Positions 15,245 to 22,826 of a DNA stretch of 64,000 nucleotides are shown piece by piece. The DNA is taken from assembly GCA_002013415.1 (NCBI GenBank), contig MAEX01000001.1, positions 372,001 to 436,000 of the forward strand, given 5' to 3'. The position numbers and the translations under genes were made by a program. The stretch is from Mycobacterium sp. D16Q14 (lineage in GTDB: Bacteria > Actinomycetota > Actinomycetes > Mycobacteriales > Mycobacteriaceae). The notes below the pieces were generated by a model that worked only from the letters and a program-made list of their open reading frames with translations, searched no databases and was not told where the DNA came from. The first letter of the stretch is position 1. Each line of letters begins with the position of its first letter.

Positions 15245-17027
15245 GGGGTGGCCCGTCCTCGATCAAGTATCCCCGGCGGATCAGCTCTTCAACGGATGGG
15301 GCGGCCCCGTCTGAGCCAACGATCATGTACTGGGTAGCTCCGGGCGAGGGTGTCTGTCCAAACCAGGGGGCGACTGGTCCTTCCACAATCCGCAAGCCTG
15401 GAGGAAGTGTCTCGCCGGTGACCATGTAGCGATGGTATGGACTGCCCACCGATTCTGGCATCAGTGCGCGGTCCGCGAAAGGTGCGCCGTCTGGGGCAAG
15501 ATAGCTGCCCGTTTCGGCGCCGAATCGGTCGATGATCGTTCCCGCGGGCAAGTGAGCTGGCTGGGGGGTGTAGCCAGGCGGGAATCCGTCGTTCTTGGGC
15601 CAATCACGGGCACCCGCTGAGCCGTATTGGGAATCGAAGTCTTTCCATGGCATTCCCCCGCTGGGGTCCAAACCACGCATTACCGCTGCTGGTGCACCGC
15701 CCTCGGTGACTAGTTCGGCGGGCAGCCCGGCCCTGACCGCTGCGCCTTCTCCACCAAGAATTAGACCTGGAACCATCTGCGTGACTACCGCGGATTTGTG
15801 CCCCAGAGCCGCTTCAGGATTGTCGACGAATGACTTGAACTCGTTAATGGCATCTGGTGCGACGTTGACCGGGTTCGCCACGTGCAGCAGGCCCTCGCCT
15901 GTGCCTTTCCAGGCGTCCTTGAAATCTTCAAACCCATTGGCGCCCAACATGTCTTGAATGCCTTTGATACCCTCATCCCAGCTCGCACGGTAGGCGTCTT
16001 CGAAGGTCTCCCTGACACGCTCTGGTGCACCAGGCTCGGGCACTGCAACCATAGGCCGGTCTTGTTGCGCACCCTTGATCGCGTCCTGAAGCCGCTGCTC
16101 TGCTTCGGCGGGCGGATACATGCCGTGCAGGGTCTTGCGCATTTGATCAATGGCGGCCTTGCCTTGTGGACTGTTCGGGTCCAGCTTGGGTGCCAGCGTG
16201 GTGCGCGGATCGACCGGGCGTGGCTGTTCCAAAGGACTCTTCGGTTCGGCGATGCCCAGCGCCCCCAAGTTCCCGGTTAAACTGCCTGCTCGCGGGTCGG
16301 CTTGAAGCGGCTTATCGCCTGGGGACGGCGGGCCGAGTTTGGGCGCGTTCGGGTCGACAGCGGCGTTGGCGGCTGTAGTGGCTCCTGGCGCCTCGGACTG
16401 TGGGTACCAGTCCTTGTAGAAATTGCCGTTTTGGGCGCCCGGAACGTCGGCTGATTTCGTCTGGGCGACAGCGTTGTTGACGTTGAATGTGGCGGCCGCA
16501 AGATTCAACTCGCCCGCGACCTTACCTTCGCCTGCCTCTATCTGGCCTTTGACAGTTTGTGTTGCTGCCCACCACTTATCGGCGTTGTCTTTAAGCTCCT
16601 TAGCCATAGTCGCCACGGCCTGACGACTCTTTTCGACCGCCTCATCACTCATACCGCTAGGTGGGGTGTAGGTCATCGAGAGATCGTCGTTGACCATCAC
16701 ACCTTGTTGTTGTTCGGCATGGTTGATGATCGCCTTGGCGGCAGTCAACGGCGGCAACACGCCATAAGTGACTGTGGACGTGACTTGATCAGCAAGAGCA
16801 TCGACCGTGTCACGAATGGAGCCAACAGTTTTCAGACCATCGCCAGCGTTCTGCTGGGCCGCCTCGGCGAAGTGCCCCTCCCAGTAGGTGCCGCCCGGCT
16901 TGTTCACATAGCTCTTGAAGGTTTCCGTGCGTGACTCCAGCTTTTGCACGGACTGCTTCCAGCCCTGCACAGGAGCCAAGTACGCGTTTTGGTCCGTGCT
17001 CAGAATCAGCTGCTTGGTCGGAGACAT
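15234..17027 (-). CDS. type VII secretion effector with C-terminal TNT (NAD+ glycohydrolase) toxin domain
   Basis: 597 aa. The N-terminal 190 residues are helical and Gln/Ala-rich, with a WXG-like turn (GGTYWEGHFAEAAQQNAGDGL, about 45-65) and DNADKWWAATQTVKGQ near 150, typical of ESX-secreted toxins. A Pro-rich middle (about 215-330) and a helical linker follow. Residues about 497-597 match the tuberculosis necrotizing toxin domain: IDRFGAETGSYLAPDG, SPYHRYMV, LPPGLRIVEGPVAPWFGQ, GATQYMIV, LIRRGYLIEDG. R501, Y509, H532 and Q566 line up with the NAD-binding/catalytic R757, Y765, H792 and Q822 of CpnT; the R-Y spacing (8) and Y-Q spacing (57) are identical. The likely activity is NAD(P)+ hydrolysis in a target cell. 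Confidence 0.82.
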   Translation of the reverse strand: MSPTKQLILSTDQNAYLAPVQGWKQSVQKLESRTETFKSYVNKPGGTYWEGHFAEAAQQNAGDGLKTVGSIRDTVDALADQVTSTVTYGVLPPLTAAKAIINHAEQQQGVMVNDDLSMTYTPPSGMSDEAVEKSRQAVATMAKELKDNADKWWAATQTVKGQIEAGEGKVAGELNLAAATFNVNNAVAQTKSADVPGAQNGNFYKDWYPQSEAPGATTAANAAVDPNAPKLGPPSPGDKPLQADPRAGSLTGNLGALGIAEPKSPLEQPRPVDPRTTLAPKLDPNSPQGKAAIDQMRKTLHGMYPPAEAEQRLQDAIKGAQQDRPMVAVPEPGAPERVRETFEDAYRASWDEGIKGIQDMLGANGFEDFKDAWKGTGEGLLHVANPVNVAPDAINEFKSFVDNPEAALGHKSAVVTQMVPGLILGGEGAAVRAGLPAELVTEGGAPAAVMRGLDPSGGMPWKDFDSQYGSAGARDWPKNDGFPPGYTPQPAHLPAGTIIDRFGAETGSYLAPDGAPFADRALMPESVGSPYHRYMVTGETLPPGLRIVEGPVAPWFGQTPSPGATQYMIVGSDGAAPSVEELIRRGYLIEDGPPLGR

Positions 17028-17042
17028 CGTGGTGTGCCCTGA

Positions 17043-17348
17043 TCAGCCTTTGCGCCCCAGGGTGGGAACGCTTTTCATCAACGCCACCCCGTGCTCTTCA
17101 TTCGCAATCAAGCCCTGGCGACCCGCCTCACATACCTCGCCGAATACGTTCATCCAACTGGCAACGACCTTCTGAGTGTTTGGGAGTGTCCGGCCCGTCA
17201 AGGACGCAATCGCTGCCAACGCCGGATCAGCGCCCCCGGCTGCCGCTCCGACAGACGACGCCTCAGATTGAACCGACTGAGCAAGCTCTTGCACCTGGGG
17301 ACGTAGCTTCCCCAACGCATCCAAATCGGCCTTAATCCGATCCGTCAC
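17043..17348 (-). CDS. EspC/WXG100-like small type VII secretion protein
   Basis: 101 aa from GTG 17348, ending 15 nt before the effector start. Two amphipathic helices (about 3-35 and 55-85) flank an Ala/Gly turn (AAAGGADPALAAI). VASWMNVFGEV is in the place of the second helix. No signal peptide. Such small proteins pair with large ESX effectors as co-secreted partners or chaperones, which fits its place at the head of the toxin operon. The operon has no secretion machinery of its own, so one of the host ESX systems would have to export it. Confidence 0.65.
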   Translation of the reverse strand: MTDRIKADLDALGKLRPQVQELAQSVQSEASSVGAAAGGADPALAAIASLTGRTLPNTQKVVASWMNVFGEVCEAGRQGLIANEEHGVALMKSVPTLGRKG

Positions 17349-17530
17349 CCCGAAAACCCCTCATCAGTCTGATGCAGCGATGCCCGCCCCTGCTAGCGGG
17401 AACTATACGCGGTAGCCAGCGCGGACGGGAGTTAGCTGTCAGAGTCTTGCGCATCTCCCGACGCCGGTAAATCCATTCCGCGCCTGCCAGCCAATGAAGC
17501 GGCCAGCCCGCCCAACCGCTTATTACTGAG

Positions 17531-17604
17531 TGCCCCCAGTCGGACTCGAACCGACACTTGGCGGATTTTAAGTCCGCTGCCTCTGCCAATTGGGCTATGG
17601 GGGC
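17531..17604 (-). tRNA. tRNA-Leu (anticodon UAA)
   Basis: 74 nt, CCA not encoded. Seven-base acceptor stem GCCCCCA/TGGGGGC, D-arm with AATTGGCA loop, anticodon stem GCGGA/TCCGC with loop CTTAAAA (UAA at 34-36), T-arm GTCGG/CCGAC with TTCGAGT, discriminator A. The variable region is only 5 nt (CAAGT), unlike the long arm usual in bacterial leucine tRNAs. The 3' half is duplicated at 14709-14747. Confidence 0.9.
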
Positions 17605-17775
17605 CTCGCAGATCAGCCCTAGTTCTACCTGGCGCTTCCCCTGGCGCCAACTTACGCCGCACCCCCTCTCACCTACGACAAAAATCACACCCCCGCCCGA
17701 CACACCCCGGCGTCACATTGAACGTTTCCGGCAGATAGTGATATCCCTTGTACACCACCGGGATTCGATTGAGCT

Positions 17776-17795
17776 CTGGTGTGATTCGTCACCAG
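17776..17795. promoter_or_regulatory. 20-bp inverted repeat in the gap before the fatty-acyl-AMP ligase
   Basis: CTGGTG-N8-CACCAG, perfect arms, about 120 nt upstream of the ligase start. It lies in the 311-nt gap 17605-17915, which has no gene. A TTGACA is at 17814-17819 without a clear -10 at standard spacing. A regulator-binding site is possible, but nothing identifies the regulator. Confidence 0.25.
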
Positions 17796-17915
17796 ATCGC
17801 GCGATCGCCGACATTGACAGTTGCCGCCCGCTCCTCGCACGACGGGTCACCTGCGAACCAAGAGATAGCTTAGTTAGCGCAGGTAGTGTTTTCCATCGTG
17901 AGTCGGGAGTTGGAT

Positions 17916-19757
17916 ATGTCAGACGGAGTGGCCATTCGCCAGAGCGGAATTGAGGATTACCTCGACGCCGATGGCGCGATCGACCTCCCTCCCGGCAGCA
18001 CCCTGCTCTCAAACTTCGAACACAACATCGCCGAGTTCGGCAGCACCGCCGCGTACCGCTACCTCGACTTCACCCGTGATGACGACGGCGTGGCCATCGA
18101 ACTGAGCTGGACCACGCTCAGCACCCGGATGCGGGCCATCGGCGCACGCCTGCAGCAGGTCACCCAACCGGGCGATCGCGTCGCGATCCTGGCGCCGCAA
18201 GGCATTGACTACGTCATCGGGTTCTTCGCCGCCATCCAGGCCGGAAACATCGCGGTTCCTCTCTTCGCCCCCGAGCTGCCCGGCCACACCGAACGCCTCG
18301 ATGCGGTGCTCTCCGACGCGACGCCGACGGTCATCCTGACCACCGACGCCGCCGCCGAATCGGTAAACACCTTCCTGCGCAAACTTCCTCGTCAGCGTCG
18401 GCCACGCGTCATCGCGATCGACGCGGTGCCGGACGCGGTGGGCGCAACGTTCATCCCCGCCGAGCTCGACACCGAGGACATCGCCTATCTGCAGTACACC
18501 TCGGGCTCCACACGCACTCCGGCCGGCGTGGAAATCACGCACCGCGCGGCGTGTACGAATGTTCTGCAGATGATCCTGGCCGGCGGCCTGGATCAGAACA
18601 TCCGCAGCGTGAGCTGGCTGCCGCTGTATCACGACATGGGTCTGATCATGATCCTGTTTCCCCCGCTGTGCGGCGGCCACATCACCCTGATGTCGCCGTT
18701 GGCCTTCGTGCGGCGCCCACGACGCTGGATCAAGCAGCTGGCCGCCGAGTCCGCCTATGGGCGAGTGTTCGCCGCCGCCCCGAACTTCGCCTTCGAACTC
18801 GCCGCACAGCGCGGCCGCCCGCCGGCCGGCGAAACCTGGGACCTGTCCAACGTCGCGGGCCTGCTCAACGGATCCGAACCGGTCACTCTCTCGGCAATCG
18901 AGAAATTCAACGAAGCCTTCGGCCCCCACGGATTTCCGCCCACCGCCATCAAGCCGTCCTACGGCATGGCCGAGGCAACGCTGTCCGTGGCCACCATCGC
19001 CCCCGACGAACGCCCCAGCATGATCTACCTGGACCGCACCCAGCTCGCCGAGGACCGCGCCGTCCCCGTGTCCGCTGACGCCCCCACCGCGGTAGCCCAC
19101 GTCTCGTGCGGTCAGGTGATCTCGAGCCAGTGGCTGGTGATCGTCGACCCACGAACCGGAGCCGAACTCCCCGAAGGAGAGATCGGTGAGATCTGGCTGC
19201 ACGGCGACAACATCGGCCGCGGGTACTGGGGCCGCACCCGCGAGACCGAGGCGACCTTCCACAACAGGCTGCGCTCCCGGCTCGAACACCGCAGCCATGC
19301 CACCGGAACCTCGGCGGATAGCCGTTGGCTGCGCACCGGGGATCTCGGGGTGTATCTCAACGACAGCCTGTATGTCACCGGCCGCATCAAAGACCTCGTC
19401 ATCATCGACGGACGCAATCACTACCCCCAGGACATCGAGGCGACCGCCTCGGCATCCTCGCCCGCCGTCCGCTCCGGATACGTCGCGGCGTTCTCCGTGG
19501 CGGCCAATCAGCTCGCCGAGGCGGCCATCGCTGACACCAGCGAGCGGCTGGTGATCGTCGCCGAACGCGCGCCCGGATCGGGACGCGTGGAGCAATCACC
19601 GGTAGCCGAAGTCATCCGTGCTGCCATCTCACGCACACACGCCCTGCCGGTTGCCGATGTCCGGCTGGTCGCCGCGGGCGCGATTCCCCGCACCACCAGC
19701 GGAAAGCTCGCGCGCCGGGCCTGCCAGGCCGAGTACCTCGCAGGCGTCTACGGCTAA
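17916..19757 (+). CDS. fatty-acyl-AMP ligase (FAAL, FadD family)
   Basis: 613 aa from ATG 17916, chosen because GGGAG (17905-17909) lies 6 nt upstream; an ATG at 17886 has no RBS. AMP-binding motif LQYTSGSTRTPAGVEITHRA (about residues 188-207) carries the TRTPAG form typical of FAALs. WLPLYHDMGLI (about 241) and the late motif WLRTGDLGVYLNDSLYVTGRIKDLVIIDGRNHYPQDIE (about 469-506) complete the fold, and GKLARR near the end has the adenylation lysine. FAALs activate fatty acids as acyl-AMP and load them on acyl carriers of PKS/NRPS lines. No PKS, NRPS or carrier gene is adjacent. It precedes a regulator module with 85 nt between. Confidence 0.88.
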   Translation: MSDGVAIRQSGIEDYLDADGAIDLPPGSTLLSNFEHNIAEFGSTAAYRYLDFTRDDDGVAIELSWTTLSTRMRAIGARLQQVTQPGDRVAILAPQGIDYVIGFFAAIQAGNIAVPLFAPELPGHTERLDAVLSDATPTVILTTDAAAESVNTFLRKLPRQRRPRVIAIDAVPDAVGATFIPAELDTEDIAYLQYTSGSTRTPAGVEITHRAACTNVLQMILAGGLDQNIRSVSWLPLYHDMGLIMILFPPLCGGHITLMSPLAFVRRPRRWIKQLAAESAYGRVFAAAPNFAFELAAQRGRPPAGETWDLSNVAGLLNGSEPVTLSAIEKFNEAFGPHGFPPTAIKPSYGMAEATLSVATIAPDERPSMIYLDRTQLAEDRAVPVSADAPTAVAHVSCGQVISSQWLVIVDPRTGAELPEGEIGEIWLHGDNIGRGYWGRTRETEATFHNRLRSRLEHRSHATGTSADSRWLRTGDLGVYLNDSLYVTGRIKDLVIIDGRNHYPQDIEATASASSPAVRSGYVAAFSVAANQLAEAAIADTSERLVIVAERAPGSGRVEQSPVAEVIRAAISRTHALPVADVRLVAAGAIPRTTSGKLARRACQAEYLAGVYG

Positions 19758-19799
19758 TTCGCACCTCAACTATGGGTTGAATCACACTGTGAGTCTGCC

Positions 19800-19814
19800 C
19801 CCTCGCGTTGAGGG
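19800..19814 (+). terminator. weak hairpin after the fatty-acyl-AMP ligase
   Basis: CCCTC-GCGTT-GAGGG stem-loop 43 nt past the ligase stop, without a T-run. A TCAAC/GTTGA inverted repeat lies just before it (19776-19790). It may be a terminator or part of the next gene's control region. Confidence 0.25.
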
Positions 19815-19842
19815 CTCGCGACATCGATGTTTGACTTAGTAA

Positions 19843-20322
19843 ATGGCCACCACGAGCCCGCCACAGGTGTCCCTTCAGGACGCCAAATCCGCCGACGCGA
19901 ATCTCGCTGACCGCATCAATGCGCTCTTCCATTCGCATCGGCGGCCCGACGGGCGCATGTGGACCAATGACGAGGTCGCCAACGGCATCAAGAAGGCCCA
20001 CCCCGGCATCAAGGTCGGCGGTGCCTACCTCTCGGCGCTGCGCACCGGTAAGCGCGCCCGTCCCGCCATCGACCTGCTCGGCGCGTTGGCCGACTTTTTC
20101 CGCGTACCGCTCTCGGTACTCACCGACCCCGAGCGCACCTACTCGCTCGATGAGCGGCTCGGCGCCCTGGACGAGACCACGCGGGACGAGGTGGAGCTGA
20201 TCGCGTTGCGCGCGATCGGCCTGAACAAGCAGAGCCTGGAAACGGTGGCCGCGGTGCTCGATCACGTGCGCGCGCTGCAGGGCCTGCCCACGGTGGACAA
20301 CTCGGTCAATAACGGGCAGTAA
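19843..20322 (+). CDS. XRE-family (EspR-like) helix-turn-helix regulator
   Basis: 159 aa. The N-terminal 85 residues form a HTH of the kind in EspR: LADRINALFHSHRRPDGRMWTNDEVANGIKKAHPGIKVGGAYLSALRTGKRARPAIDLLGALADFFRVPLSVL, where VGGAYLSALRTGKR is the recognition helix. The C-terminal half (EVELIALRAIGLNKQSLETVAAVLDHVRALQGL) looks like a dimerisation helix pair. The start has no RBS. It is separated from an ImmA/IrrE-type protease gene by only 2 nt, the classical regulator-protease pairing in which the protease cuts the XRE repressor on a signal. Confidence 0.85.
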   Translation: MATTSPPQVSLQDAKSADANLADRINALFHSHRRPDGRMWTNDEVANGIKKAHPGIKVGGAYLSALRTGKRARPAIDLLGALADFFRVPLSVLTDPERTYSLDERLGALDETTRDEVELIALRAIGLNKQSLETVAAVLDHVRALQGLPTVDNSVNNGQ

Positions 20323-20324
20323 AC

Positions 20325-20843
20325 ATGCCGAAGATGCGTTGTCTCACAACCGATCTACGGTCCACCCGCGAACTTCAGGCCATTCACAAGCAGTGCACCC
20401 GCAAGCTTGCAGATCTTGGCCTTGAGTCACTGACCACCGTGGAGGACATCCGCGCCCGCGCCAGTGAGCTCAGCGAACGCGATATCCAGCTCGTTCCCTA
20501 CTCGCTCTCGGGCAGCGGTGTGCACGGTCTGCTGGTCCGCACCGACGCCACCGACTACGTGGTGTACGACAGCGACACCACCACCATGCATCGCGAGCAC
20601 ATCATCCTGCACGAGCTCAGCCATGTGATGTGCGGGCACACCGGGGCAAGCAGCCGCGAGCTCGCCGAAATCCTCTGTCGCGAAAGCTACTTGGACGATC
20701 AAGAAGTCGAGGCAGAGATGCTCGCCTCCATGATGGGGCAGCGCGTCAGTCCCGATAGTCATCGCCCCATCGCGGTCACGAACGCCAACCTCCGGCGCAT
20801 CCTGGCCTCACTCGTGCTGGAAGGCTCACCGGCGGCGCCGTGA
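20325..20843 (+). CDS. ImmA/IrrE-type metallopeptidase-like protein
   Basis: 172 aa. The zinc motif HELSH (residues 96-100, in REHIILHELSHVMCGH) with a following acidic helix (SRELAEILCRESYLDDQEVEAEMLASMM, about 109-136) is the ImmA/IrrE signature. The N-terminus (TRELQAIHKQCTRKLADLGL) is as in actinobacterial members next to XRE regulators. The expected role is site-specific cleavage of the partner XRE protein. It overlaps the next membrane-protein gene by GTGA, so regulator, protease and membrane protein form one unit. Confidence 0.85.
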   Translation: MPKMRCLTTDLRSTRELQAIHKQCTRKLADLGLESLTTVEDIRARASELSERDIQLVPYSLSGSGVHGLLVRTDATDYVVYDSDTTTMHREHIILHELSHVMCGHTGASSRELAEILCRESYLDDQEVEAEMLASMMGQRVSPDSHRPIAVTNANLRRILASLVLEGSPAAP

Positions 20844-22027
20844 CCTCAGTTTTCGAAGACTCCGCCGCGGCGTATTCGGTAGCGGCCGTCTTCAGCTTTG
20901 CCGCCGTGGTGATTGTCGCCGCCGCGATGCTGCGCTCTCGGGTCCGCCCACCCGCCTCAGTGGCGCTGTTGTTGTCGTTCCTCTTCAAGGGGATTGCCGT
21001 CACCCTGGCGACTCCACCCTTGTACGAGAAGTTCGACAACTTGGTCGGTGTGCACAACATGGGCCGGCTCGTCTTGAACCTCTCGGGCGGGATGGCGTGG
21101 ACCGCATGCGTCCTCACGGTCATCACCTTCTGGGGTGAATCCGGCCCACGCGCGGTGCAGCGCGCACGGCTCTGGGTCGGCATGGCAGTAGCGATCGGCG
21201 GTGCACTGGCTCTCTGCTGGTTTGTGGCACCGACTTCCGAACTGCCACAAGACTTCTATGCCTCGCACGGCAACAAGCCCGCCTGGGTGCTCTACATGCT
21301 GATCTATCTGATCACCTACGGCCTGGGCGCACTCCTGATCACCGTCAAATGCCTGCAGTACGCCCGCTTTAATGATGTGGCCTGGCTGCGACGCAGCATG
21401 CTGCTCACCGCCGCCGGAGCAGCCATGTGCCTGTTGTTCTGCCTCATGCGGGCACACTCGGCCATCTACGGCATGATCACCAACGACAGCTTCTCCTGGC
21501 AAGGTCTGGCCCCGCTGACCGCCACCGTCGGACAGATCCTCATCGTGGTAGGCCTTGCGGGACCGTCCTTCTCGCAGCTGGTCACATCGGCGCACCAACG
21601 CATCCAGGCCTACCGGCAGCACCGCCAACTCGAGCCGCTGTGGACCGCGCTGTACGAGGGCAACACCCAGATCGCGCTGGCACCGCCGCAGGCCGCGATC
21701 GGTGATCACAACTACCGGCTCTACCGCAGAATCGTCGAGATTCGCGACGGACTCAGTGCCATCCGCCCCTACCTCACCGAAGACGCGTCCACCACGTCAG
21801 CGGCGCGCCAGATTCATTCGGCCATCGAACAACAGCGCACCGCACCGCAGAACGACAAAACCTCCGGCACCAAGATCATCGGCGAACGTACGGGCGCCAA
21901 TCGCAAGGAAGAACTGAGCTGGCTCCTGGACGTCGCCCGAGAGCTGCAGAAGATCAACCGCCAACACACGCCTGCGACGCCGGCGCCGGACTTGGTTTCT
22001 TCGTCCCACGGGCAGGCGAGCTCGTAA
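20840..22027 (+). CDS. MAB_1171c-family (DUF6545) membrane protein
   Basis: 395 aa from GTG 20840. About seven transmembrane helices lie in the first 240 residues (VAAVFSFAAVVIVAAAMLR; VALLLSFLFKGIAVTLA; LVLNLSGGMAWTACVLTVITFW; VGMAVAIGGALALCWFVA; WVLYMLIYLITYGLGALLIT; LLTAAGAAMCLLFCLM; LTATVGQILIVVGLAG). A soluble C-terminal domain (about 245-395) carries HRQLEPLWTALYEG and YRLYRRIVEIRDGLSAIRPYL, the hallmark of the family NCBI calls MAB_1171c putative transporter. Actinobacterial members often sit beside XRE and ImmA/IrrE genes, as here, so a signalling role seems as likely as transport. Its last 74 nt overlap the convergent TauE/SafE gene. Confidence 0.82.
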   Translation: MTSVFEDSAAAYSVAAVFSFAAVVIVAAAMLRSRVRPPASVALLLSFLFKGIAVTLATPPLYEKFDNLVGVHNMGRLVLNLSGGMAWTACVLTVITFWGESGPRAVQRARLWVGMAVAIGGALALCWFVAPTSELPQDFYASHGNKPAWVLYMLIYLITYGLGALLITVKCLQYARFNDVAWLRRSMLLTAAGAAMCLLFCLMRAHSAIYGMITNDSFSWQGLAPLTATVGQILIVVGLAGPSFSQLVTSAHQRIQAYRQHRQLEPLWTALYEGNTQIALAPPQAAIGDHNYRLYRRIVEIRDGLSAIRPYLTEDASTTSAARQIHSAIEQQRTAPQNDKTSGTKIIGERTGANRKEELSWLLDVARELQKINRQHTPATPAPDLVSSSHGQASS

Positions 22028-22826
22028 ACACCCGCACGATCTCGCGCACGGCGATGAACACGAGATAAGAGCCGAACACCAGCGCGAGCCATCGCGCGTT
22101 CAGGGCGAGCGCCAACAGCGCCCCGATCATGGTCCCCGGCAACGCGAATGCCGCCAATCGGAAGCCAATCGGGGCATCAGCGGTGCCCTGGCGCAGGTGT
22201 GTGGTCGCCGCGACCAGTGCGTTGGGCAGCATCACCATCAACGAGGTGCCCTCCGCCACGTGCAGATCGGAACCGAACAGCACCAGCATCGCCGGAACCG
22301 TCAGCAGCCCGCCGCCGAGACCCAGCGCGGCAGACCACGCGCCGACCACGAAGCCGACAACGGCCCCGATAGCGACGACCGATGGGATATGGGCGAGCAC
22401 ACCGTCGGGAAGCCACGCCTCACCCGCCGAGGGGTCAATCCCGGCGGCACTCAGTAGCAGCTTGAGCGCGGTGGCCAGCAGCACAAAGACGAATAGCGCC
22501 TTGAGGATCCACTCCGGGATGCGTGCCACCAGCTTGGCCCCCACCACCGCGCCGATCACGCCGCCCGCCATCAGCCCGGTGCCGGCCACCACATCCACCT
22601 TCGCCCCGTGCAGCGCGTAGACGGTGCTGCCCGCGATCGCGGCGGAGACGTTCGGCAGCGTCGAGGTGCCGTGGATAACGGCCCGGCTCAGCGTGGTCGC
22701 CCGTGCCAGCGCGGGCACGGTGATCACCCCGGTGCCACCACCCAACAGCCCGCCCGACATACCGCCGAGCACACCGATGCGGGCAAGCGTCGCTGTGCTT
22801 GGGCGCAGCCCAGAATCTCCGGTCAC
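21954..22826 (-). CDS. TauE/SafE family sulfite/anion exporter
   Basis: 290 aa from GTG 22826, which overlaps the hydrolase stop in GTGA. The family repeats are visible: GVLGGMSGGLLGGGTGVITVPAL near the N-terminus and VVGFVVGAWSAALGLGGGLLTVPAMLVLFGSDLHVAEGTSLMVMLPNALVAATTH in the second half, each a G-rich re-entrant segment. About eight helices in all. It exports sulfite, sulfonates or similar anions. The C-terminal tail (TSSPARGTKKPSPAPASQACVGG) is hydrophilic and lies over the end of the convergent DUF6545 gene. It is co-translated with an alpha/beta hydrolase. Confidence 0.82.
   Translation of the reverse strand: MTGDSGLRPSTATLARIGVLGGMSGGLLGGGTGVITVPALARATTLSRAVIHGTSTLPNVSAAIAGSTVYALHGAKVDVVAGTGLMAGGVIGAVVGAKLVARIPEWILKALFVFVLLATALKLLLSAAGIDPSAGEAWLPDGVLAHIPSVVAIGAVVGFVVGAWSAALGLGGGLLTVPAMLVLFGSDLHVAEGTSLMVMLPNALVAATTHLRQGTADAPIGFRLAAFALPGTMIGALLALALNARWLALVFGSYLVFIAVREIVRVFTSSPARGTKKPSPAPASQACVGG

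Larger units (their letters stand above)
14709..17572. mobile_element. relic genomic island inserted at tRNA-Leu(UAA)
   Basis: The tRNA-Leu gene (17531-17604, minus strand) has its 3' end facing lower coordinates. The three genes beyond it (EspC-like, TNT effector, immunity protein) are followed at 14709-14747 by a diverged direct copy of the tRNA's 3' half (34 of 39 positions identical to 17534-17572). This is the normal geometry of an element that entered the 3' end of a tRNA gene. No integrase remains, and the five differences between the copies indicate an old or decayed insertion. The immunity gene is visibly richer in A/T than its neighbours. Confidence 0.6.

Noticed and set aside
18009..19595. 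Open frame of 528 codons on the minus strand inside the fatty-acyl-AMP ligase
   Set aside because: Exactly antisense to a gene with complete family motifs; composition (His/Gly/Val/Arg repeats) is that of a shadow frame in GC-rich DNA, with no domain or RBS.
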